This document shows positions 37,070 to 58,599 of a stretch of DNA of 64,000 bases, one piece after another. The notes below the pieces were generated by a model. It saw only the letters and a program-made list of their open reading frames with translations. It made no database searches and was not told the DNA's origin. The position numbers and the translations under genes are program-made. Position 1 is the first letter of the stretch, and the number at the start of each line of letters is the position of its first letter. Source of the stretch: Cristatella mucedo (lineage: Eukaryota; Bryozoa; Phylactolaemata; Cristatellidae); the NCBI GenBank assembly GCA_009760855.2, contig WPIO01000015.1:3453501-3517500 (forward strand). Reading direction: 5' to 3'.

Positions 37070-37741
37070 ATGCTTAGCAGAAGATTATTAGAAATGAATG
37101 GGACTCTAAATCTTGGCAAAAATAGAATAACAAATAACGGTTCTACTATTAGTGAATTAGAAACTGTAAGTAAAATATTTTCCGATAATAATTATATTCG
37201 AAAAGACTCTGATGACATTGTAAGAAGAGATTTACCTTCTAAGTCAAAAAAATATGTAAATGTGGGTTATCCAGTTAATGGAAATGATTTATCTTCAAAA
37301 CAGTATCTTGATACAAAAGTTGGAACAGAAGGAGGACAAGTAATAGATGAAACTCTAGAAGTAGATAGATTAATTTCTAATAAATTTACTGACTGTTCAT
37401 ACACAAAAGAAAGAGCTTATTCAACATTTCTAAGAAGGAATAGATCTTGTAACCATGAATCATTCTTAGTAGATGGTGCAATAGGTGTTAAAAGTGCTAC
37501 TAATTTATCTAACAACACCACTGACATTACTTTAGCAGAGCTATCTGATATTAACTTAAAAAAACCACTATACTCCAAGATAACTTTAAAAATAATAGAC
37601 ATTAATAAAATAAATAGTGATAGAACTAATATTGTCAATGAGGACACTTATTATAATGTTTATGGAAGAACAGCTGAAAATAATTCATTTCTTCTAAAGG
37701 ATGATAATATGGCAAGAATAAGCTATAGAACTATTACATAA
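37070..37741 (+). CDS. fibre-like protein 3, intact
   Basis: A 223-codon open frame, the longest unbroken fibre gene of the element. It starts MLSRRLLEMNGTLNLGKNRI, has a second shaft repeat (KYVNVGYPVNGNDLSSKQYL) and then a beta-rich tip with IGVKSATNLSNNTTDITLAE. It begins 1 nt after the stop of fibre 2, so the group looks co-transcribed. Likely attachment protein, inferred from the repeat type. Confidence 0.65.
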   Translation: MLSRRLLEMNGTLNLGKNRITNNGSTISELETVSKIFSDNNYIRKDSDDIVRRDLPSKSKKYVNVGYPVNGNDLSSKQYLDTKVGTEGGQVIDETLEVDRLISNKFTDCSYTKERAYSTFLRRNRSCNHESFLVDGAIGVKSATNLSNNTTDITLAELSDINLKKPLYSKITLKIIDINKINSDRTNIVNEDTYYNVYGRTAENNSFLLKDDNMARISYRTIT

Positions 37742-37744
37742 ACA

Positions 37745-38046
37745 ATGTCAATAACCATAGAAAAGTTGTCTGCAGAATATGATAATATAGTTACTAGCTA
37801 CTATCATAAATTCTACTCACCCAACTTTCTTCATTCTAATTTACTTAATATACCTTATTACGGTGTGGAAGGTGATTACATGTTATTGTTAAGTAATTCT
37901 TTAACAAACTTTGCGATCTTTGAGGAAAGTGATAAAATTTTGATGTTAGTTATCCTGTTCTAAATTATGGAGGATATAGAACACCTAGTGCTTTAGATAT
38001 TATTGAGATTAGTTTAGTTAAGAAAGCTAGATTAGTAAATATCTAA
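37745..38046 (+). pseudogene. short protein after the fibre cluster, one frameshift
   Basis: Starts at ATG 37745, 3 nt after the preceding stop, and reads MSITIEKLSAEYDNIVTSYY. The frame changes near 37.94 kb and the other frame ends SALDIIEISLVKKARLVNI at about 38046. About 100 codons. No family recognised. Its position suggests a fibre accessory or chaperone, but there is no direct evidence. Confidence 0.4.
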
Positions 38047-38432
38047 ATCCTCCAATAAATAGTCTCTTTAATCAGCTCTTCCGGAAGATCACATGTCTTT
38101 CCTTCACCTACTTCTCTCTTTATTTGTTTTGTAAGTTCTATTTTTTTAGAGTAAGCTTCTGACCTAATTCTATTTATTTTTTCTACTTTTAAGTCTTTAA
38201 GAAACTCTTCGAAGATTGAACCATCTCTAACTTTACTAAATATGTTTGCAATCTCTGGTTCGGAGTGATTGATTCTTAATGCCTTGCATTCAATAACTAG
38301 TTTTACAGCGTTTAGTAATGTTGATCTAATGTCTTCAATTCTACCCATTGGATAAGAACAAATCTTAGTTTGAATGCTGCTGTCCTTGAACTTCATTGAG
38401 GCAATCCTTACTTCTTGTTTCGACTGAAACCA
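38043..38432 (-). pseudogene. unrecognised helical protein
   Basis: A 117-codon frame (38043-38396) is predicted to be largely helical and charged. A better start is ATG 38432, because ATTCTAGAA precedes it as in other genes of the element. That start is in another frame, so an indel near 38.39 kb is likely. It converges with the preceding + strand gene. Confidence 0.4.
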
Positions 38433-38470
38433 TTTCTAGAATACTGTTTATTTTGTTTTAATTAAATTAA

Positions 38471-38818
38471 TTATGCAGCGGATTGTGCTTCTAATGCTGC
38501 TGCAGTTGCCTTTTGTCTTGCACTAACACCATCAGATAGATCAGGAAGAACTGCGTGACACTCATCCTTAACAATTCCAGAGATATCTGGCTTAACTCCT
38601 GATACTCCTGAGATAAATGTTGAGAGCGATGGAAGTTGTGAGGCAATCCATGTTGTATATCCAGAGATTTCAGAAGGATCATCTAGGAGTGCGTCAACTT
38701 TAGACCTAACAGTTGTTTCAAGATTAGCTGTTACCTCAGATAATCCAGCAGTTATTATTTTTTGAGCTTCGATATCTCATTCATCAAGATAGAATTTATT
38801 AACTGAATTATCAGCCAT
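38471..38818 (-). pseudogene. unrecognised 115-codon protein with one TGA
   Basis: One frame from ATG 38818 to TAA 38471, with a single nonsense TGA at codon 14 (38777-38779). It contains repeated helix segments (KIITAGLSEVTANLETTVRS and QLPSLSTFISGVSGVKPDIS) and an Ala-rich C-terminus. No family recognised. Possibly a small structural protein. Confidence 0.4.
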
Positions 38819-38836
38819 AACTGAAATATCTTAATC

Positions 38837-39053
38837 TTAATCAAGTGTTTGTTGATCATATGCTGTCATCCTAGACTTAACAAGATAATCAACGTAAGAT
38901 TTCAAAAGAGTGGCACTAGTGGCAAGATTTGGATCAGTAACATCAGAAGTTGTCTGCAATTTCCTAGATAAAGAAAAGAAATTACACGCACACAGATTTA
39001 AAACTATTAGGAAGATTTTCTTTTTTGCTCACTTACAATGAAGGTTCAATCAT
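38837..39053 (-). CDS. short fibre-like protein with a candidate 73-nt intron
   Basis: From ATG 39053 the frame stops after six codons. A GTAAGT donor begins at 39036, and a polypyrimidine-rich acceptor (TTTCTTTTCTTTATCTAG) ends at 38964. Splicing there would keep frame into TTSDVTDPNLATSATLLKSY, which resembles the shaft repeat of the fibre proteins, and end at 38837. The start overlaps the preceding stop as ATGA. The alternative is a decayed two-part gene. Transcript evidence is needed. Confidence 0.4.
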
Positions 39054-39286
39054 AATAAGTTTAGGTAAAATTTTTTTGTAACATTCTTAAATTTTCTTTT
39101 TTGCTCCCTTATATTTTCATTAGCGTCACAAACCACTAAAAGACTATCAGTAGTTGGTTTATCTAATTCTATTGTAGATTTATAAAATTCGTAATGATCA
39201 TCACAATGTATACCAAATAAAGTTTGAACAATAACTCTAGAATCAGAGCACCCTACAATTCTTTTAATTTCATTTTCATTTTCCAT
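39050..39286 (-). CDS. small paralogue 1 of a three-gene tandem family
   Basis: An intact 78-codon gene starting at 39286, preceded by CATATATAGAAAA. It shares spacing and key positions with the two genes upstream: an R-I-(V/L)-x-C start near residue 9, a conserved Leu/Ile core and a Cys in LLVVCDANE. The C-terminal tail is basic. The function is unknown. The family lies between the fibre and polymerase regions. Confidence 0.5.
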   Translation of the reverse strand: MENENEIKRIVGCSDSRVIVQTLFGIHCDDHYEFYKSTIELDKPTTDSLLVVCDANENIREQKRKFKNVTKKFYLNLL

Positions 39287-39329
39287 TTTTCTATATATGA
39301 TTATAAAATTTATTTAATACAATTAATTT

Positions 39330-39582
39330 TTAGCTTCTGTCTTTAACTCATCAACCATATGAGAAAATTTATCAAATGCCTCAGTATATTTTTTTCTTCC
39401 TCTTTCATTCTATCATATTCATCGCAAACCTGTAAAAGAATAGAAATTTTTTAATCATCTAATGCAAAAATACGCTTATAAAGATTTACAGTAATATAAT
39501 TAATATCATCATCAAAACCGCATACATGTTTTGCAATTCTTACACATAATCACAACAAAGAATTCTTGAAATTTTTTATCTA
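39330..39582 (-). pseudogene. small paralogue 2, decayed, start codon lost
   Basis: The start motif TTATATAGAA is present but followed by GATA instead of ATG, so the start codon may have mutated. Frame changes occur near 39.55 and 39.38 kb with a TAA near 39.45 kb. The readable parts (RIAKHVCGFDDDINYI and KISILLQVCDEYDRMKEE) match genes 1 and 3. Confidence 0.45.
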
Positions 39583-39657
39583 TCTTTCTATATAAAGTTA
39601 AAAATGTATTTATTACAATTAATTAATTTGTACTCCTTGTTTTGTTTTTGGGGTTTT

Positions 39658-39894
39658 TTATTTTTTAGCTGCTTCTTCAAGCATTTCATTTATTTTACCT
39701 CTACACTCCATTAGTTTATCAGAAGCTTCACACATTTCTATAAGAACACTAACAAATGAACCATCTAAATCTGGAATAAGTTTATCAAGTGAGTGTCTAA
39801 CTATGCATTAATCATTACCTTTAAGTTTTTGAAGACAGATCTTTACTGCCATTTCTGTAGATTGTTCACAGCTTAGAATTCTTGAGACATCCAT
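39658..39894 (-). pseudogene. small paralogue 3, one nonsense codon
   Basis: Starts at ATG 39894 (preceded by TTATATAGAA) with MDVSRILSCEQSTEMAVKI. A TAA at 39808-39810 is followed by IVRHSLDKLIPDLDGSFVSV and MCEASDKLMEC. It matches paralogues 1 and 2 in length and the placement of Cys and Leu residues. Confidence 0.5.
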
Positions 39895-39916
39895 TTCTAT
39901 ATAAGTAGAAATATTT

Positions 39917-40249
39917 TTAACACTCAGCTTCTTCATTTACATAATCAAATCGAAATGGAGGTATATCAGCTTTACTATAAAAAGTGAAGTCATCTTCAGC
40001 TGATTCGTGGTCTGATTCAGATTCTGGTTCCGACTGGGATTCAGATTCTGGTTCAGAATCATGTTCCGACTGGGATTCAGATTCTGGTTCAGAATCATGT
40101 TCAGACTTGGATTCAGATTCTGGTTCATGGCCTTTTGATTGTGTATCTGATACTGACTCCTCTTCTTCAACTTTTAAAAACTGGATTTTCTTTTTCCATT
40201 TCTGTAATAATGAGATTATTTTTATTAATTCATTTTTAATTTTTGACAT
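39917..40249 (-). CDS. acidic Ser/Glu-repeat protein
   Basis: An intact 110-codon gene. After a basic helical start (MSKIKNELIKIISLLQKW) it has an imperfect repeat of about 13 residues built on SEPESESQSEHD, then an aromatic tail (PPFRFDYVNEEAEC). The repeat is a tandem in DNA as well (40.02-40.13 kb). The ATG is preceded by GATATAG and overlaps the end of the polymerase frame by 14 nt. The function is unknown. Acidic repeats often bind basic partners. Confidence 0.6.
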   Translation of the reverse strand: MSKIKNELIKIISLLQKWKKKIQFLKVEEEESVSDTQSKGHEPESESKSEHDSEPESESQSEHDSEPESESQSEPESESDHESAEDDFTFYSKADIPPFRFDYVNEEAEC

Positions 40250-43200
40250 CTATATCAATATTACAAACTTCACAACGACCTGGATTAGTAACTTCACTTA
40301 AAGCTTTAGCAATCTTATAATGTCCATATGCGTAACTACAACATCCACAATCTAATCAGTAACGTTTTGATTCAAACGCTGACAGTGCAACTTTTTCTAA
40401 CTCATTTAGTAAATAACTCATGCTTATCATGAGATATTTTATGAAACTTCCTAATTTGTTTTTCACTAAACTTTTCATTTGTTTTACCTTTGAAAACTTC
40501 TTTACTATCAGTTAAACAACTAACAAATGTGTCATGACCCATGGTTTTAGTTAAAACCGCTTTTGTTACTCTTTTTGCAGCAGCTTTTCTTTCAGCATCA
40601 ACGATACTTACAGAGTATAGCTTTGATCTTAAAGCACATACTTCTGAAATTACTTTTCCTTCTGTTTCAACCTTAAATTTACCAATTGTATCAACATCGA
40701 AGTAATCAGGCATTACTTTCATATCATTGTAAAAACTATGTGGTTCAATATTCATAACTAAAGAATCAGTGTCAATATAGATTAAACTAACTTTATTTCC
40801 ATATTTCGGTTTTATAACATCATAATACAACTTTTGCATATGTAACTTTGATAAATCTAGAATTGCACTACCGATAAATATTGGTTTATTCAATCTTGTT
40901 TTCGATTGATTCATTTCAAATATTGTCAACGATTTTCCAAAGTCTCTAAAGTTAACCATTTTTGGATCTCTTATTCGTGTATTGAATTTCTTTTTTCTTA
41001 TTTCATCAACAGTTCCAACTAAATAAGTTTTAACTCTTTTTTCAACATCTTCACAAGTTTTACCATAAAGTGAATTCACTATAAGTTTCCAAAGATTTCT
41101 TAAAAACTTTTTACTTGAATTTAATGCTTTAATTTCAGCACACATTTCAATATATGGTTTAAGCCATCTAGATTGTTTAAACTTAAAAACTTTCTTTACA
41201 TCACATACCATTCCATGTGTTAAACAGAATTTTAAATATCTATAATGAAGAAGATAATCCCTCTTTGGTTGAAAGTCACACATTAACTTTGGAACATTGT
41301 TTGCTCCTGTTTTGAACTTATTTTGAAAGTTAGAATATTCACTACAATCAACAACTCTATTACAAGCACATAATGGATATTCATTGTGTAAATCATGGTA
41401 ATACTCTTTAGTTTTTGGATCGTATTCAATATCAGCAACAAAGAAGTAACCAATGTCTGATTCATCTTCTAATTTAAGAATACCGTCAATATTCCCCTCA
41501 TTTGAAATTTCTTCAATGTTTCCCTGTGGGAGAAGTTCCATCATTGCTGTAGGATAAAGACTTTTCGCATCTTAATAGGTTATCCATGTTGTGGGTTTAT
41601 CCTTATCATAATCAGGAACTAATGGATTATTCGCTTTATTAAGTCTAATATTAACCTGGCATATTCCTCCACGAATAGATTTTTTAAACATGTCATTATT
41701 GTCTCTATCAGTCAACAACTCAATCTTTATTCCTGAAAACCAGAATACTGCACTCCATGAGAAGTTTGGTCTTGTTACAAAGTTGGCAGGATCTAGTTTT
41801 AGATTTGATATCAAACCTTTTCTAAAACTTTCGAAACAATCTGCAAGTAATAAGACGTCGGTTAATAGATATAAATTATGGTATTCTAACATATTTTTAC
41901 AATCAAACTCTTTTCAAACATCATTTGCTTTTTTATAATTTTCATCAGATATTCCAGTCATGTAGACACTTGAGTAAAAATTATCTTTATTTGGAAGAGA
42001 TGAAACGAAAAACTTCTCAAACGAATCTATGAACTCGTAAGGATACTCTCCTTTTGTTGCTAACATATTAAGGTTTTTATTTGGATATTGTTCACCTAAA
42101 ACTTTATTAGAAATTGGGAAACAATCAATTGTTTTACCCATTGTTGATGCTATAAATTCTAATGAACCAAGCATAAATTGAGCACTATCCTTAAATTCTA
42201 TAACCTTAACTCTTAACATCCTATACTTCTCAAGATTGTTTGCTATTGGTTCTGCTTCAACACTAAAATTTTCAAGTGCTTTAACAATTATGTGTGAATC
42301 ATATCCTCTAAAGTTATTAAATATAACTGGGAGTTGCCATTTTTTGAAATCCATTCCAGCTTTTAAGTTACAAATATGATGAGCAGGGCCTCTATATTCA
42401 TTTTTTAGATGACAATGATCGTGAACTTTTCTCATATCACTCTTTTTTTAATTGAATGGTTCTATTCACATCTAGCAGAAAATAGCTTCTTCATGTTTTT
42501 CAATTTCACTTTCAGTCAAGTCATCCATTTCACTTTCTGAATTATGTTCAATCAATTTACTTTTCAAGAAATCTGATACATCAAATAATCTTTGTAAAAA
42601 CCCTAATACACAATCAGATCCAACGTTCATAAACTTATCAACAACTTCTCCTTTCCAATCAATAATAACGAAAGCAGCTGAACATGGAGTGTGAATTGAA
42701 CAATTTTCTTGTTTTTCAATTATACATTCAAAGTCAGCGTAACAAGCAAATGGACATGTATTAAGATGTTTGACAGAATCAAACTTAACAAACTTACTAT
42801 CTTCATCTGGCACTACATTAAAAGTTGCTCCAGAGTTCATACTTTCACATAATTCTAAATGATCAGTTGCTTGTTTTTTATCAAAGAATCTTTTTAAACA
42901 TATATGACAATAATATTGTTTTCCTCCAGAGTTTGTGGGTCTAAATAATGAATTGAAGTTGCTAATCAACATATAATGTTCTTTTTTATGTTTACTAAGT
43001 AATAAAAGATTTACTTGTCGGTCTTCTTTCTCATCTAACTTTTTTACAACTCTTAACGGTGAAACTCTGGACTCTACATATCCACATGAGTAAACATTTA
43101 TTCTAACATTCAGTGCTTTCTCTAATTTATCAATATCTTTAACCATTAATGGCCATTTAATTTCATTAATCAAGTGAGAGTAATTACTAGCTAGTATTGT

Positions 43201-43882
43201 TTTTAAGTCGTTTATCTTCCATTTGTTTCTTTCTACTGGATTTAAAGCCCTTAAAACACACCATAGAGCCCAAAACACTACATTAAGATTTTTTAAATTA
43301 ATTATACACTTTTTCTTAACAAGATATTCAGGAGTTTTAATATATGTTCCTCCACCTATAGGTATGTATTTAGTAACAACAGAAGTAACAACAGAAAATG
43401 AATGATAACCAATAAATAACCACTTAGAACCAACATTTCGTTCTACTAATATCTCAGAATTAGTTCCTAATGAAAGGATTTTTTTCCATAAATTGAGTTT
43501 ACTGACTCACTATCCATTGTTAACACTGATTTTGACTGTGCACCTTTTCTTTCTCTTTCTCCATTATCAAACATTTTCATATCGAATGATATTTTAAAAT
43601 GGACTCTAATAAATCTCCATGATCTTCTAAATCTTTCAAGTAATTCATTTGTTTGATATCTAAGAAACTCTGTAAGTGATTCTAAGTCTGCATATGTTCT
43701 TTTTGTTTTATAAGAAAAAGTTAAAGTATTTCCACCAGCAGAAACAACTGGTTCTATGAAACCAACTTTATTAAGTCTTCCTTTTTTCCAACGTATTTTT
43801 TACTTGCTGAATGAAAATCAATATTCATTAACCTTCTTGATTCGAAAGGAAAAGAATTTCTTTGTCTCAATTGAGGAGACAT
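40236..43882 (-). pseudogene. protein-primed family B DNA polymerase, decayed
   Basis: Replicates the element from its termini. About 1,215 codons, full length for Polinton PolB. The N-terminus starts at ATG 43882 (preceded by TTATATAGAA) and reaches a GGGTYIKTPEYLVKKKC block. Exonuclease motifs: YADFECI (about 42.73 kb), FNNFRGYDSH (about 42.31 kb), YLLTDVLLLAD (about 41.86 kb). A DHCHLKNEYRGPAHHICN zinc-like block is at 42.4 kb. Polymerase motifs: A DAKSLYP (41.56 kb), B KLIVNSLYGK (41.08 kb), C YIDTDSL (40.78 kb). Breaks: frame changes near 43.78 and 43.49 kb, TAG/TGA/TAA cluster at 42.44-42.47 kb, TGA at 41.91 kb, TAA 41572-41574, TGA at 40402-40404 and about 40.35 kb. Confidence 0.93.
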
Positions 43883-43903
43883 TTTCTATATAAGGTAAAA
43901 ATA

Positions 43904-43969
43904 TTTCTGCTAATTAAATATTAAAACTATCAGTTTATTCAACAAAGTAACACAAATGATTGAATTTGG
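43904..43969 (-). repeat. right inverted terminal repeat (hairpin missing)
   Basis: Reverse complement of 25374-25440 with few substitutions. Homology stops at 43969, exactly where the left end continues into the terminal hairpin. The following host sequence does not resume the LINE interrupted at the left border, so the right border is truncated or rearranged and no target duplication can be read. Confidence 0.85.
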
Positions 43970-43989
43970 CCGCCTCGTCACACCTAATG

Positions 43990-44110
43990 ACACACGTCAA
44001 GGTGAATAGATTTGACGACCAAGGTCGTGGGCTCGAGCCCAGCGGCATATGTGAAGTGCCTAAATAGAGATTAGTTTCAATTAGGGCGCTATACAAATGA
44101 GTTGTAAAAT
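43990..44110 (+). mobile_element. SINE, family 2
   Basis: Contains GACCAAGGTCGTGGGCTCGA and CATATGTGAAGTGCCTAAA, then the GGGCGCTATACAAATGAG tail. It abuts the right end of the viral element. Confidence 0.65.
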
Positions 44111-57286
<13,176 letters not shown>

Positions 57287-57657
57287 TCTTCTTTTCGGGT
57301 CACGTGTCGGCGTGGTGGTGCTGCTGCTTCAAACATCGTGCGGTTACAGGCGATAATTTACATGCCAAGACTTGGACTCGTGCGATTAAGAGAAAACGCC
57401 TCGAACCTCTTGTTCTCGGCCCGGCAGCGGTGGGAAAGACTGCACGCCCGCCCGCAGCTGCCGAATTAAGCGCAGCAGCCGGCCAGCGCCGGTTATTGTC
57501 ACTGTTGGCCACTGTGGTGGCGGTGTGTAAATACCTGGGCGTGGCCTTCACGGCAGCCAAATTACTTTGTAGTTTTTTATAAGCGGCAATAGATGCCTAT
57601 GTGGAAAAAATTGCTGCTGCTGCTGCCGTAGCATGCGCACCGGCAGCGTTCGAGCGC

Positions 57658-58542
57658 CTACGTCGGTGAACGCACGGTATTTGCCGCTGCTGCCAACAAC
57701 CTGGGAAGAGAGGTCGGCACCACCGCGTTCGAGCTTTCCATCGGCTTCCGGCCGCTCGGCGGCTGTGCAGCAGCATCGCGTTCGCATTCTGCGCTGCCCT
57801 CGGCGATTGGCGGCAAGCTGCAGCCGACCGACAGGTTCCTGCGCGGTGCCGCTGGGGCCGCGGCGGCAGCCCTGCCGCCGCTGCCGGCGGCCTGGCCGTT
57901 GCTTCGGGCGTGCCTGTGGAACGTCAGCACCGCCGACGAGGTGAGCCGCCTGTCAACCTCGTGCATTTCGCGGCGAGTCTGGAGCAGAGCGTGGGCCTGC
58001 TGGCGGCGTGCGGCCTCGCGGTTGAGGGCCGTCTTCTTTATGGCCTCGATCAGCGGCAGCAGCTTTCGGTAGCTGCGGTCGGGGCCGTATTGACCGAACG
58101 GCGAGGCCGACGGGCTGCTGGCCACCGCCGCCCTGCTGCCTCTGCCGCCACGGCCGCCGTCGGCCGTGCGAAGCTGCTGCTCAGCGGCGGCGGCTGCCAG
58201 GTCGAGCGCCATCCGGTAGGCGGCGTAGTTTCTGAGCAGCTCGCGGTGCCGGTCCGTCGCCAGGCGCAGCTTGCTCTCGCGCCAGCTCTCCTCCTGCTCT
58301 ATCATCCGCCGCCTGTTGCCGAGGGACCACGTCTCGGCCTGGTTGAGGCGGCACGTGACTTTGTTGCCGTTCAGCGACATGCGCTGGCAGGCGCTCACGC
58401 GAGACTCGAGGTCGTAGACGTAGCCCGCCGGCTCGCCGTGCTCGCCTCGCTCCTCGGGCAGCAGACGCTGCATCGGCTTCCGCTCGCGGCCCTGCTTGCC
58501 GGGCATGGCCGCTAGTGCCAAGCCGTCGAACGCTGCAGCCAC
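57658..58542 (-). CDS. unrecognised helical protein, candidate gene or exon
   Basis: A 294-codon open frame in GC-rich DNA, tail-to-tail with NUDT21. The middle is non-repetitive and helical (NGNKVTCRLNQAETWSLGNR, then RRMIEQEESWRESKLRLATD, and later SYRKLLPLIEAIKKTALNRE), which looks like a real coding sequence and not a GC artefact. The ends are Ala/Arg/Gly-rich. I do not recognise the family. Overlapping frames on the opposite strand are probably its shadow. Exon limits and the start are uncertain. Confidence 0.45.
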   Translation of the reverse strand: MAAAFDGLALAAMPGKQGRERKPMQRLLPEERGEHGEPAGYVYDLESRVSACQRMSLNGNKVTCRLNQAETWSLGNRRRMIEQEESWRESKLRLATDRHRELLRNYAAYRMALDLAAAAAEQQLRTADGGRGGRGSRAAVASSPSASPFGQYGPDRSYRKLLPLIEAIKKTALNREAARRQQAHALLQTRREMHEVDRRLTSSAVLTFHRHARSNGQAAGSGGRAAAAAPAAPRRNLSVGCSLPPIAEGSAECERDAAAQPPSGRKPMESSNAVVPTSLPRLLAAAANTVRSPT

Positions 58543-58599
58543 GGCCTCCCAGCAGCAGCCGGCCTCCGCGTTCTAACGGCCTCGCGAAGCAGCAGCCGG

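Larger units (their letters stand above)
25261..43969. mobile_element. endogenous Polinton/Maverick (adintovirus-like) DNA virus, decayed
   Basis: An 18.7-kb A+T-rich block inside G+C-richer host DNA, bounded by inverted terminal repeats and starting 5'-AG as Polintons do. It encodes the diagnostic set: retroviral-type integrase, protein-primed PolB, double-jelly-roll major capsid protein, adenovirus-type protease, PLA2-like protein, YqaJ nuclease and fibre-like proteins. Genes lie on both strands with tiny spacers and a shared start-proximal motif. Nearly all have nonsense codons or frameshifts, and a LINE is inserted, so it is a fossil. No packaging ATPase was found. Family assignment rests on protein motifs read by eye. 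Confidence 0.92.

Noticed and set aside
25471-43882. TGA read as tryptophan (code reassignment) in the viral element
   Set aside because: Several genes have one in-frame TGA, and in the polymerase one falls where relatives usually have Trp. However, TAA and TAG also interrupt genes, TGG is used freely, and in gene A versus B the TGA aligns with Leu while TAG aligns with Trp. Ordinary decay explains it better.
57910-58515. 201-codon plus-strand frame
   Set aside because: It is antisense to the minus-strand 294-codon frame in very GC-rich DNA, where stops are scarce on both strands. Its composition is Val/Ala/Arg-rich with no motif.
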